Made by a program: the position numbers and the translations under genes | Part shown: positions 16,839 through 25,228 of the stretch, piece after piece | Layout of the letters: the number at the start of each line of letters is the position of its first letter | Position numbering within the stretch: position 1 is the first letter of the stretch | The notes under the pieces: generated by a model | The model's database searches: none | Told to the model about the DNA's origin: nothing | What the model saw: only the letters and a program-made list of their open reading frames with translations | Origin: Pseudomonadota bacterium | Lineage (GTDB): Bacteria; Desulfobacterota; Desulfarculia; Desulfarculales; Desulfarculaceae | Length of the DNA: 64,000 bases | Direction: 5' to 3' | Assembly: GCA_018902755.1 (NCBI GenBank) | Contig: JAHIQI010000049.1 | Location: 1-64,000 of the forward strand

Positions 16839-18923
16839 CTAGGCTACTTTCTCCACCTTGCAGGGTATTGCCGCCATGTTGGGGGTGCCGAACTCCTTGC
16901 CCAGCTTGGCCGCGCTGGTGAGCATATTGAAGTTGGCCCGCTCCCAGCCGCCCAGGGGGTCGGCGTCGGTTTCTTCGGGGAACCACCAGCCGTGCTCGGC
17001 GTAGACCACGCCCTGGCGCACCCGCTCATTGAGCTTGGCCTTTTGCACGATGCTCCCCTGCTTGGTGCTCACCCGCACCTGGTCGCCCTCGGCGATGCCC
17101 AGGCGCTGGGCGTCGGCCGGGTTCAGTTCGGTGATGGGCTCGGGGTTCTGCTTGCGCAGCTCTTCCACCCAGCGATAGGAGGAGTGCAGGGCCACCTTGT
17201 TTTTGCGCCCGGTGAGCACCAGGGGGAACTCTTCGCCAATATCCTCGGGAAAGCCCGCCCAGGCGGGCAGGGGAGGCAGACCGAACTTATCCGCCGTGGA
17301 GAGCAGCAGCTCCACCTTGCCGGTGGGGGTGCGGAAGCCTTTTTCCGCGTACTTGGTGAACTTCTGCGGGCCCTGCAAATGGCCCCGCTCCACGAAATCT
17401 TGCCAACTGACTCCGCTGGGCTCCAGCACCATGTCCAGCATGTCGTGGTAGTCCTCGGGCCACAGCTCCTCCCCGGCCAGGCGGCGGCCCAGGTCGCAGC
17501 ATATCTGCATGGGCGCGCGGCACTCCTCGGGCGGCTCCACCACATGGGGCCGGGCCAGGATGAAGCCGTGGCCTATGCCGTAGTGGCCGATGTCGTCGAA
17601 CTCCAAGCTGGCCGCCGCGGGCAGGACCACGTCGGCCAGGGCCGCGCTGGGGGTCATGAACAGCTCGGCGCAGGCGTAGAACTCCAGGCTCTCCAGGGCC
17701 CGCTTGGTCAGGCGGCTGTTCGCCCAGACCATCAGCGGGTTGGTGTCCATGGAGAAGAAGCCCTTCACCGGGTAGGGCTCGCCTTCCAGGATGGCCCGGC
17801 GCAAAAAGGCCGGGGGGATGGTCATGAAACGGGGGATCACCCCGTGGGCCGCGCTGAGCATCTCCTTACGCTTGTCGGGCACCAGGTCGGCCCGCACGTA
17901 GGGCCCCAGCCCCGCGATCTTGGGCTCCAGGGGGCAGATGTTGCCGCCCATCACGTCCAGGTTGCCGCTGAGGGCCATGAGGCAAACCAGGCCCCGCGCC
18001 GCGTGGAAGGCGTTGTTGGTGTGCTCAATGGGGTTGCCCCAGGCCAGGGCCGCGGGCTTGGCCGAGGCGTAGAGCCGGGCCGCCCGACGTATCTGCTCGG
18101 GCTCCAGCCAGGTGATCTCCGCCACCCGCTCCGGCGGGTAGTCGGCGGCCTGGGCGGCCAGCTCGGCAAAGCCGTGGGTGTGCTGCTCCACGAACTCGGC
18201 GTCGTAGAGCTTTTCGGTGATGATCACGTTGATTAGCCCCAAGGCCAGGGCCGCGTCGCTGCCCGGCCTGAGCGGCAGCCACAGCTCGGCCTTGTCGGCC
18301 AGGCTGCTGCGGTAGGGGTCGATGACCATGAGCTTGGTGCCCTGGCCCACCTGCTTCAACAGTTGGGAGCAGATGCCGCCCTCTTCGTTGGTGTTGGTCA
18401 CCGCGCTGGCCCACAGCACCACCAACTCGCTGGGGTGCTTGAAATCCACCACCGGGTAGAAGCCGCAGGTGTGCACCCCGGTGATCTCCCGGGGCGCGTG
18501 GCACACGTCCTGGCTGGCCACCAGGTTGGGCGAGCCGAAGGTGTTGGCCAGGCGGATCTGGCCGAAGTGGTCCAGCCCTTTGGGCATGCCCAGGCCGAAG
18601 GCCACCGAGCGGGCCCCGTCGCGCTGCCTGATCCCGTCCAGGCGGGTGCTGATTTCTTCCAGGGCCTCGTCCCAGGAGATGCGCTCCCATTGGCCCGAGC
18701 CCCGTTCGCCCTTGCGGCGCAGGGGGTGGCGCAGGCGCTGGGGATGGTCAAGACGCCCGGGCGAGGCTAGGCCCTTGGGGCATACGTAGCCCTGGTTCAG
18801 CCAGCCTTCCGGGTCTCCCTTGACCTTTACGATGCGCCCGTCTTGCACGGTGACGATGAGGCCGCAGCCGCCGTGATCCATGTAGGAGCAGTGGGTCTTG
18901 ATCTCGCGTGTATTCTGATCCAT
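16839..18923 (-). CDS. Molybdopterin-dependent oxidoreductase (DMSO reductase superfamily)
   Basis: A 694-residue catalytic subunit without a Tat signal, so probably cytoplasmic. The N-terminal Fe-S segment reads HCSYMDHGGCGLIV ... GYVCPKG: Cys12, Cys20 and Cys48 are in place, but the position of the second cysteine is Asp16 (C-x3-D-x3-C-x27-C). A cysteine suited to ligate Mo or W is in SQDVCHAPRE. The molybdopterin-dinucleotide binding domain is at the C-terminus (FPLVLTGRKNKVALHSSYRW, DAQRLGIAEGDQVRV). No electron-transfer or membrane subunit is adjacent. It diverges from DUF169 and the CoA-transferase genes, so it may act in the same pathway. Substrate unknown. Confidence 0.88.
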   Translation of the reverse strand: MDQNTREIKTHCSYMDHGGCGLIVTVQDGRIVKVKGDPEGWLNQGYVCPKGLASPGRLDHPQRLRHPLRRKGERGSGQWERISWDEALEEISTRLDGIRQRDGARSVAFGLGMPKGLDHFGQIRLANTFGSPNLVASQDVCHAPREITGVHTCGFYPVVDFKHPSELVVLWASAVTNTNEEGGICSQLLKQVGQGTKLMVIDPYRSSLADKAELWLPLRPGSDAALALGLINVIITEKLYDAEFVEQHTHGFAELAAQAADYPPERVAEITWLEPEQIRRAARLYASAKPAALAWGNPIEHTNNAFHAARGLVCLMALSGNLDVMGGNICPLEPKIAGLGPYVRADLVPDKRKEMLSAAHGVIPRFMTIPPAFLRRAILEGEPYPVKGFFSMDTNPLMVWANSRLTKRALESLEFYACAELFMTPSAALADVVLPAAASLEFDDIGHYGIGHGFILARPHVVEPPEECRAPMQICCDLGRRLAGEELWPEDYHDMLDMVLEPSGVSWQDFVERGHLQGPQKFTKYAEKGFRTPTGKVELLLSTADKFGLPPLPAWAGFPEDIGEEFPLVLTGRKNKVALHSSYRWVEELRKQNPEPITELNPADAQRLGIAEGDQVRVSTKQGSIVQKAKLNERVRQGVVYAEHGWWFPEETDADPLGGWERANFNMLTSAAKLGKEFGTPNMAAIPCKVEKVA

Positions 18924-19044
18924 GGCCTTTGCTTGCCTCCGCCCGGTGCTTCGGGGTTATAATTCCCAACGAATGTAGAGATTTAATCACTGTAGTGCCC
19001 GGTTGGCAAGCACGGCATTGGCTCGGACCTGGGAGGGGTGGCGC

Positions 19045-19818
19045 ATGGATCTGAAAAAAGTGGATGAAAAGCTCAATCAATTTTTACGTCCGGCCACCTA
19101 TCCGGTGGCCTTGAGCATGGTGGCTTCGCGCGAGGAATTGCCCGCCAGTTTCGCCAAGGCGGCCGAAAAGGCCAGCCCCATGCTGGTGTGCCAGGGCATC
19201 ACCCTGGCCCGGCGCTACGGCTGGAAGGTGTGTCTGACGCCCCAGGACATGGTCTGCCCCCTGGGGGCTCTGGCCGTGGGCTTCGCCCCGCCCACCGACG
19301 ACTTCATGTCCGGCCACACCGGGGTGCCCAACTGGGTGTGCGACGACGCGGCCCGCTCCGTGGTGGCCGAGGGCATCCCCAAGCTGCCCCACGGCGAGGG
19401 GAAGTATCTCATCGCCGCGCCCCTGGCCCAGGCCGACTGGGACCCCCAGCTCGTCATCGTCTACGGCAACCCGGCCCAGATGGTGCGCATGGTGCAGGGC
19501 CTGGTGCACCACACCGGCCGCGCCCTGAGTTTCAGCGCCCTGGGGGGCATCGGCTGCGCCTCCTACATAAGCCAGGCCCTGATCACCGGCCAGTGCCAGC
19601 TGGTGCCCTGCGGGGCGGGCGACCGCATCTTCGCCATGGCCCAGGACGACGAGATGGCCTTCGCCATCCCCGCCGGAGAGGTGGACAAGCTGCTCTCGGG
19701 CCTGGAGCTCACCAACCGGGCCGGTCTGCGCTACCCGGTGACTCCCTATATGCGTTTCCAAACCGAGATGCCGCCCTCCTATCAGGCCTTGATGAAAGAC
19801 CTGGCCGCCGGAGAGTAG
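19045..19818 (+). CDS. DUF169 family protein (copy 1)
   Basis: A 257-residue cytosolic protein of DUF169 (PF02596), common in methanogens and Desulfobacterota, function unknown. Family features: LVCQGITLARRYGWKV, MVCPLGALAVGF, YGNPAQMVRMVQGL, GIGCASYISQALITG, LVPCGAGDRIFAMAQDDEM. Five cysteines in these blocks are shared with the second copy at 30185. Start ATG 19045 has GGGAGGGG nearby; an earlier in-frame ATG at 19003 overlaps the promoter region. It is followed by two CoA-transferase genes, as the second copy is preceded by their paralogs, so the link between DUF169 and these transferases is repeated. Confidence 0.88.
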   Translation: MDLKKVDEKLNQFLRPATYPVALSMVASREELPASFAKAAEKASPMLVCQGITLARRYGWKVCLTPQDMVCPLGALAVGFAPPTDDFMSGHTGVPNWVCDDAARSVVAEGIPKLPHGEGKYLIAAPLAQADWDPQLVIVYGNPAQMVRMVQGLVHHTGRALSFSALGGIGCASYISQALITGQCQLVPCGAGDRIFAMAQDDEMAFAIPAGEVDKLLSGLELTNRAGLRYPVTPYMRFQTEMPPSYQALMKDLAAGE

Positions 19819-19877
19819 CAAGCCCCGCGTTTCCAATCAGCCTGCCCGCTGCCGTTTCAAGTTCATGGGGGGATGTT

Positions 19878-21132
19878 GTGCAGCAGGAGCAAGCCGCGTC
19901 CGCGCCTTTTGGCTCGGGCATAGGATTTTTAAGCGGGTACCGGGTGCTGGAATTGGGTGGCCAGGAAAGCCTGTTCGCGGGCAAGCTTTTGGCCGACATG
20001 GGGGCCGAGGTCATCAAGGTGGAGCCTCCCGGCGGCGACCCGGCGCGCCGCCTGGGTCCCATGGCCCCTGAAGTGGAGCCGGTCGAGGCCTCCTTCTTGT
20101 GGCAGGCCATGAACACCGGCAAGCTGGGGGTGACCCTGGACCTGGACCAGGTGCCGGGGCGGGAGGTTTTTCTCCATCTAGCGGCCACGGCCGATGTGTT
20201 GATCGAATCCCTGCCGCCGGGAAGCCTGGGGGATATGGGCCTGGGCTACGACGTCCTGCGCCGGGTGCGGCCCGAGTTGGTCATGGTGTCCATCACCCCC
20301 TTCGGCGACCAGGGCCCCTACCGCGACTACGCGGCCGGGGACCTGGTGATCTGGGCCCTGTCCGGCCTGCTCTATAATCTGCGGCGACTCGGACCGCCCG
20401 CCGGTGCGCATCAGCCTGCCCCAGTGCTGGCTGCACGCCGGGGCCGACGGGGCCGCCGGGGCGGCCATGGCCCTGTTCCACCGGGGACGCACCGGCCAGG
20501 GGCAGCGGGTGGTGGTCTCGGCTCTCAAGGCCATGGAGCGGGTGGCCTACTCTTCCCACATCCTGTGGGACGCCAAGGGCAAGGTGATGCGGCGCCAAGG
20601 CAGCGGCCTGCCCATCCAACCCCTGGGCACCACCACGCCCATCGTCTGGCCCTGCGCCGACGGTTTCGTGGTCTTTTATATTTTCGGCGGGCAGATGGGC
20701 ATGCTCAGCAATCCGGCCCTGACCGCCTGGATGGAAGAGGAGGGCCTGGCCCCGCCCTACATGAAGAGCATTGATTGGGCCAATCTGGACCTGGGCCACA
20801 CTCCCCAGGAGGAGGCGGACCGGGGGCTGGTGGAGCCGGTGGCCGCCTTCTTCGCCCGCCACACCCAGCGAGAGCTATGGGAACAAGGCGTCAAGCGGCG
20901 GGTGATGGTCTACCCGGTCAACGATGCCCACGGGGTCCTGGCCGACGCCCAACTGGCCCAGCGGGGCTTTTGGGTGCGCCTGGCCCATCCCGCCTTTGCC
21001 CAAGAGCTGACCCTGCCCGGAGCTTTCATCAAGACCGAGGAAGGCCTTTGCCGAGTGGGCGGCCCGGCCCCCACCCTGGGCCAGCACAATGACCGGGTGT
21101 TTGCCGCCCTGGGCGAGGCAGGGGTGGTGTAG
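19878..21132 (+). pseudogene. Family III CoA-transferase, subunit A' (frameshifted paralog)
   Basis: It begins with GTG 19878 after a G-rich site and encodes a near-full CoA-transferase family III (CaiB/BaiF) protein closely similar to the intact gene at 26542: SGYRVLELGGQESLFAGKLL, then DMGAEVIKVEPPGGDPAR. At 20373-20377 the intact paralog reads TAC-ATC where this gene has TAT-A-ATC; the extra base shifts the frame. The remaining two thirds (VRISLPQCWLHAGADGAAG onward to TAG at 21132) are intact in the new frame. A natural disablement or a sequencing error would look the same. No other damage is seen, so the event is recent or artefactual. Confidence 0.8.
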
Positions 21133-21134
21133 CC

Positions 21135-22351
21135 GTGGCAAAACAGATGGCCATTTTGGAGGGCGTACGCATCCTGGAGTTCGGTTGGGCCGTGGCCGGT
21201 CATCTCACCACCTCTTGGGCGAGCGGCTACGGAGCCGAGGTGATCAAGGTGGAAACCCGCACTAGGCCGGATATCATTCGTTCCTTCACTCCCTTTAAGA
21301 ACGACAAGGCGGATTTGAACAACTCCCATTTCTTCGCCCGGGAGAACGCCGGCAAGAAAAGCATCACCCTGAACCTGAAGCATCCCCAGGGCCGGGAGGT
21401 GGCTCTCAGCTTGGTTGCCCGCTGCGACGTGGTGCTGGAGAGCTACACCTCCGGGGCCATGGCCAAGTTGGGCCTGGCTTACCAGGACTTGGTCCAGGTG
21501 AAATCGGACCTGATCATGCTCTCCTCGTGCATGTACGGCCAGAGCGGCGATCTGCGCTCCATGCCCGGCTACGGCATGCCGCTCACCGCCCTGTGCGGCC
21601 TGACCCACCTGACCGGTTGGCCGGACCGGGCGCCCTGCGGGCCCTATGGGGCCTACACCGACTACCTGGTGCCTCGCCTCAACCTGCTGGCCATCGCCGC
21701 CGCCCTGGACCACCGGCAACGCACCGGCCGGGGGGTGTATATGGACGCTGCCCAGTTGGAGGCCGGGGCGCAGTTCGTGGCCCCGGTTCTGTTACAGGCG
21801 GCCCTGACCGGCGAGGCGCCCACCCGCGTGGGCAACCAAGACTCCCAGGCCGCTCCCCATGGGGTCTACCCCTGCGCGGGCAGGGACCGCTGGGTGGCCT
21901 CACCGTATTCACCGATGAGCAGTGGGAGGGCCTGGTGCGGGCCATGGGCTCGCCGGATTGGGCCTTGGACCCGGAGCTGGCCCAAGCCCAGGGCCGCCTG
22001 GCCCGGGCCGAGGAGCTGGACCAGCGTATCGCCCAGTGGACCCGCCCCCAGGAGGCCAGGGCGGTGATGGAGTTGTTGCAGGGGATGAAGGTGCCCGCCG
22101 GGGCGGCCAACGATGGCCGCGACCTGGGCCATGACCCCCAGATCGTCTTTGACGGCCACTACGCCCGGCGCGAGCATCCGGTGATGGGCCAGGTGGACTA
22201 CGCGGGCCACTCGCTCACCTTTTCCGCCGCACCCCAGCGGGTGGGGCGCTCCCCCTGCCTGGGCGAGCACACCCGGGAGATTTGCCTGGGCCTGTTGGGT
22301 ATGGACCAGGAGGAGTACGCCCGCCTGGAGCAGGCGGGGGCCTTGGAGTGA
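21135..22351 (+). pseudogene. Family III CoA-transferase, subunit B' (frameshifted paralog)
   Basis: GTG 21135, 2 bases after the previous gene. It matches the intact gene at 27801 along its length: VRILEFGWAVAGHLTTSWAS, GAEVIKVETRTRPDIIRS, and the probable catalytic aspartate in GAYTDYLVPRLN. After GRDRWVA, at 21899/21900, one base is missing relative to the paralog (GCC-ATC-ACG there, GCC-TCA-CCG here). The last 150 residues (LTVFTDEQWEGLVRAMGSPD to the stop at 22351) follow in another frame. With subunit A' this makes two independent one-base frameshifts in adjacent genes while a second, intact pair exists 5 kb away. Confidence 0.8.
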
Positions 22352-22426
22352 AGGAGTCGCCGGGGTGAATTCAGATCGTTTCAGGACTGCTTGGCACGGG
22401 TTGGCCTGGCCCCGGCGTCTCGCTCC

Positions 22427-22519
22427 ACCGGCGGGGTTGCCGCCGGTCGTGCCCGTCAATTTTTGCCGGCGAGCCCCGCCAGCCTTACTGGCGCAATCGG
22501 CCCTTGGCAGGGCCCTTTT
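22427..22519 (+). terminator. Three consecutive hairpins after the CoA-transferase pair
   Basis: The 305-bp stretch before the FadR gene holds ACCGGCGG/CCGCCGGT (22427-22447), CGCCAG/CTGGCG (22477-22493) and GGCCC/GGGCC (22499-22514) followed by CTTTT. The last resembles a weak intrinsic terminator. Confidence 0.5.
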
Positions 22520-22562
22520 GCGATCCTGTAATGTAACTAGCTTACTTTAAAGGAGAATAAAA

Positions 22563-22652
22563 GTGGTTGACATCGTGAACCCGCCTCGGTTATTCATGAT
22601 AGTACGAAAGTCTGACAATCATATGGACGCACGTCCAACCCCGGGAAGGTAA
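22563..22652 (+). CDS. Possible 29-codon leader ORF upstream of the FadR-type regulator
   Basis: A textbook ribosome site AAAGGAG (22549-22555) is followed 7 bases later by GTG and a short frame (MVDIVNPPRLFMIVRKSDNH...) that stops at 22652, four bases before the regulator ATG. Such spacing would couple translation of the two. I do not recognise the peptide. Against it: a sigma-70-like promoter (22567-22595) and a palindrome (22624-22637) lie inside the frame, and if that promoter is the real one this ORF is not translated from it. Confidence 0.3.
   Translation: MVDIVNPPRLFMIVRKSDNHMDARPTPGR
22567..22595 (+). promoter_or_regulatory. Candidate sigma-70 promoter of the FadR-TRAP operon
   Basis: TTGACA (22567-22572), 17-base spacer, TTATTC (22590-22595). 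The -35 is perfect, the -10 imperfect. It lies 60 bp before the regulator ATG. Confidence 0.45.
22624..22637. promoter_or_regulatory. Palindrome before the FadR-type gene, candidate operator
   Basis: TGGACG-CA-CGTCCA, perfect 6-bp arms, 19 bases before the ATG and 28 bases after the predicted -10. Position and form fit autorepression by a GntR-family dimer. Confidence 0.5.
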
Positions 22653-22656
22653 GAGC

Positions 22657-23397
22657 ATGAGCCAGGGAAAAGCCAGCGCCAGCCAACAGCTCTTCACCCC
22701 GGTCAAGAACAAGCGCACCTTCGAAGAGGTCTCCTCCAACATCAAGGAATTGATCTTGGACGGCACCCTCAAGGTGGGCGACCGACTCCCTCCTGAAACC
22801 CAACTGGCCCAGCAATTCAACGTGGGCCGGCAGACCATTCGAGAGGCCCTGCGCCTGCTGGAGCTGTCCGGATTCATCACCGTGCAGCGCGGCGGCGGCG
22901 GGGGCACCATCATCAAGGACACCATCCTCCGGCGCATCAGCGACCTATTCATCGACGCCTTCCGCATGCGGCGGGTGGGCATTGAGGCCATCACTCAGGC
23001 CCGCCTGGAGGTGGAGCGCATCATCCTGGACTACGCCCTGACCAACGCCACCAAGGACGACTTGGAAAAGCTCAGGGCCAACGTGGGCCAAGCCAACAAG
23101 CTCATCAAGGCCGGACGCCTGGCCACCGAGGCCAACGCCCAGTTCCACGGGCTCTTGGCCAAGGCCACCGGCAACCCGGTATTCGTCATGGTCCTGGAAT
23201 CGATCATGGCGGTGCACCTGGACTTCCTGACCAGGGTGCCGGCCAGCCTGGAAACCTCGGAAAAGGTGGTCATGGCCCACGAGCAGCTCTTGGAGGCCAT
23301 CGAGCAGGGCGACCGGGCCAAGGCCCAGAGCCTGCTGGAAGCCCACCTCACCGAGGTGCGCGAGCGCCTGCACCAGGTGGACCAGGAAGAAGCCTGA
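22657..23397 (+). CDS. FadR-subfamily (GntR/FCD) transcriptional regulator
   Basis: A 246-residue regulator. The N-terminal winged helix spans about residues 20-85 (RTFEEVSSNIKELILDGTL, then GDRLPPETQLAQQFNVGRQTI). The C-terminal FCD helical domain has the metal/ligand histidines in the usual places (ANAQFHGLLAKATGN; VVMAHEQLLEAIEQGD). FCD regulators usually sense an organic acid that is substrate or product of the neighbouring pathway. It heads the TRAP-CoA-transferase operon, so it most likely controls it. A GGGAAGG ribosome site supports the start; an 14-bp palindrome lies just upstream. Confidence 0.9.
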   Translation: MSQGKASASQQLFTPVKNKRTFEEVSSNIKELILDGTLKVGDRLPPETQLAQQFNVGRQTIREALRLLELSGFITVQRGGGGGTIIKDTILRRISDLFIDAFRMRRVGIEAITQARLEVERIILDYALTNATKDDLEKLRANVGQANKLIKAGRLATEANAQFHGLLAKATGNPVFVMVLESIMAVHLDFLTRVPASLETSEKVVMAHEQLLEAIEQGDRAKAQSLLEAHLTEVRERLHQVDQEEA

Positions 23398-23400
23398 CAC

Positions 23401-23420
23401 CGCCGCCTCCTGTGGCGGCG
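23401..23420 (+). terminator. Hairpin after the FadR-type gene
   Basis: CGCCGCC (23401-23407) with GGCGGCG (23414-23420), directly after the stop. No T tract; partial termination or mRNA end protection is possible. Confidence 0.4.
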
Positions 23421-23515
23421 ACCAAAAGAAGAGCCCCAGTCGGGGGGCGAGGTCTGATGCCAAACCGGCCCGGCCGCGGCGCAACACCGTGGCGGGCCAA
23501 AAGGGAGGGAATGTC

Positions 23516-24592
23516 ATGAGGGTAAAGCTGTCCAGCATAGTGACGCTGGTATTGGCCCTGGGCCTGTGGGTGGGCCTGGGCGCGGGAGCGGCCTGGTCCG
23601 CGGATAAACCACTGGTGCTGCGCTACGCCGCCCAGGGCGCGCCCAAGGGCGTCAGGGCCGAGGCGGTGAAGTGGTGGGCGTCCGAGATTGAAAAGCGCTC
23701 CCAGGGCAAGGTGCAGATCAAGTTCTTCTGGTCCGGCGCCCTGCTCAAACCCGGCGACGCCATGGAGGGCATCGGGGCGCGCACCGCCGACCTGGGCGGC
23801 GCCTGGGGCATCTACCACCCGGCCAAGACTCCCCTGTGGACCGTGGGCGACCCGCCTTTCAGCCATGACGACCCCTATGTGGGCCTGGCCACCATGCGCG
23901 AGATGTTCAAGAGCTACAAGCCGCTCATCGACGAGCTGGCCAAGTACAACGTCAAGGTGCTGGCCCCCTTCGTCACCGGCATGACCCAGCTGGGCACCAC
24001 CAAGAAAGAGGTGTTCGTGCCCGCCGATACCGAGGGCATGAAGATCCGCTTCGCGGGCGGCCAGTGGGCCAAGTTCTGGAAGTCGGTCAACGCGGTGCCC
24101 ATCAAGCTGACCCAGGGCGAGGTTTACGAGGCCCTGATGCGCGGCACCGCCGACGCCACCCAGAGCTACTTCTTCATCCTGGAGGCCTACAAGCACTGGG
24201 ACGTCATCAAGTACTACAGCGTGATCAACGCGGGCGAGCTGTGCTCCTACGGCCTGGCCATCAACCTGCAACTGTACAACAGCTTCAGCCCAGAGCTTAA
24301 GAAGGTCTTCAACGAGGTCAGCGCCGAGTTCGTGGACCGCTATGCCAAGGGCCTCATCGACGTGCGGAAGAAGGTCATCCCCTTGGGCGAGAAGAAGGGC
24401 ATGAAGTTCCTGTCCCTGAACCAGGAGCAAAGGGCCAAGTGGCTGGCCGCGGCCAAGCCCTTCATGGACGCCTGGGCCAAGGCCATGGACGAAAAGGGAT
24501 TGCCGGGCACCAAGACCCAGCAGACCTTCCTGTCCCTGGCGGACAAGTACAAGAAGCAGGTCGAGTCCAAGGGGTACCCCTGGGGCAAGTAG
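23516..24592 (+). CDS. TRAP transporter solute-binding protein (DctP family)
   Basis: A 358-residue periplasmic binding protein with a signal peptide (VTLVLALGLWVGLGAGAAWSA, then DKP). The DctP fold signatures are visible: VKWWASEIEKRSQGKVQIKFF, then DTEGMKIRFAGGQWAKFWKS with the conserved Arg that binds the ligand carboxylate, and TQGEVYEALMRGTADA. TRAP systems take up organic acids with a Na+ gradient. The ATG at 23516 has AAGGGAGGG in front. A strong hairpin separates it from dctQ-dctM, as expected where the binding protein is needed in excess. Confidence 0.93.
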   Translation: MRVKLSSIVTLVLALGLWVGLGAGAAWSADKPLVLRYAAQGAPKGVRAEAVKWWASEIEKRSQGKVQIKFFWSGALLKPGDAMEGIGARTADLGGAWGIYHPAKTPLWTVGDPPFSHDDPYVGLATMREMFKSYKPLIDELAKYNVKVLAPFVTGMTQLGTTKKEVFVPADTEGMKIRFAGGQWAKFWKSVNAVPIKLTQGEVYEALMRGTADATQSYFFILEAYKHWDVIKYYSVINAGELCSYGLAINLQLYNSFSPELKKVFNEVSAEFVDRYAKGLIDVRKKVIPLGEKKGMKFLSLNQEQRAKWLAAAKPFMDAWAKAMDEKGLPGTKTQQTFLSLADKYKKQVESKGYPWGK

Positions 24593-24613
24593 ACCGAGCC
24601 CTCAAGGCACGCG

Positions 24614-24645
24614 CCCGGTCCCGGAGCCCGCGCTCCGGGACCGGG
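24614..24645 (+). promoter_or_regulatory. Intercistronic stem-loop between dctP and dctQ
   Basis: CCCGGTCCCGGAG (24614-24626) pairs perfectly with CTCCGGGACCGGG (24633-24645), 13 bp and 6-base loop, without a T tract. Stem-loops behind binding-protein genes often protect the 5' mRNA from decay, raising binding protein over permease. Confidence 0.65.
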
Positions 24646-24682
24646 GCACAAGCTCCGCAACCCATCGCAGGCAGGATTAACC

Positions 24683-25228
24683 GTGTCCGCCCAAGCATTC
24701 TTGGCAGGGGTTCGCCGCGTCTTTAACCCCCTCGTGAGCCTGTTAACCGGCGTGGCGGTATTGCTCATGCTGCCCATGATGTTCCTGGTCACCGCCGACG
24801 TCATAGGCCGCTACATCTTCAACAGCCCCATACCCGCCGTGTTCGAGATAAACAGCTATTTCATCATGGTGGCGGTGGTCTTCTTCCCCTTGGCCTATGT
24901 GCAGCGCAAAAAAGAGCACGTGTTCATCACCCTGTTCACAGAGCGCCTGTCCTCGCGGTTCAAGGCGGTGCTGGACGCCTTCTCCCTGCTCATAGGTTTC
25001 GTGGCCTACGGACTCATCGGAATCTACAGCCTGCAGCGGGCCATCATGGCCACCGAGGTGCGCGAGTACATCTCGGGGATCATCGACATGCCGGTGTGGA
25101 TCAGCAAGTGGATTATCCCCATCGGCTGCCTGGCCTTTTGCATCGAGCTGCTTTTGGACGCCCTGGAGCGGGTGCCGGTGATCATGGGCCGGGAAGATAC
25201 CCAGCAGCAGGAGGCGCACCATGGATAG
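24683..25228 (+). CDS. TRAP transporter small membrane subunit (DctQ family)
   Basis: A 181-residue protein with four predicted membrane helices, the usual DctQ size. The family pattern is visible: VTADVIGRYIFNSPIPAVFEI after helix 1, FFPLAYVQRKKEHVFI, and a last helix starting ISKWIIPIGCLAFCIELLLD. It connects binding protein and DctM. The start is GTG at 24683; the 3' end overlaps dctM by 8 bp, so the two subunits are translationally coupled. Confidence 0.92.
   Translation: MSAQAFLAGVRRVFNPLVSLLTGVAVLLMLPMMFLVTADVIGRYIFNSPIPAVFEINSYFIMVAVVFFPLAYVQRKKEHVFITLFTERLSSRFKAVLDAFSLLIGFVAYGLIGIYSLQRAIMATEVREYISGIIDMPVWISKWIIPIGCLAFCIELLLDALERVPVIMGREDTQQQEAHHG

Noticed and set aside
16567..16842. 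91-codon plus-strand ORF
   Set aside because: It lies over repeat copy A. Similar peptides (with ATGIL and LDVA-ATP-like parts) arise from other copies at 30970-31377 and 44903-45088, in different flanks, so they come from the repeat and not from a gene.
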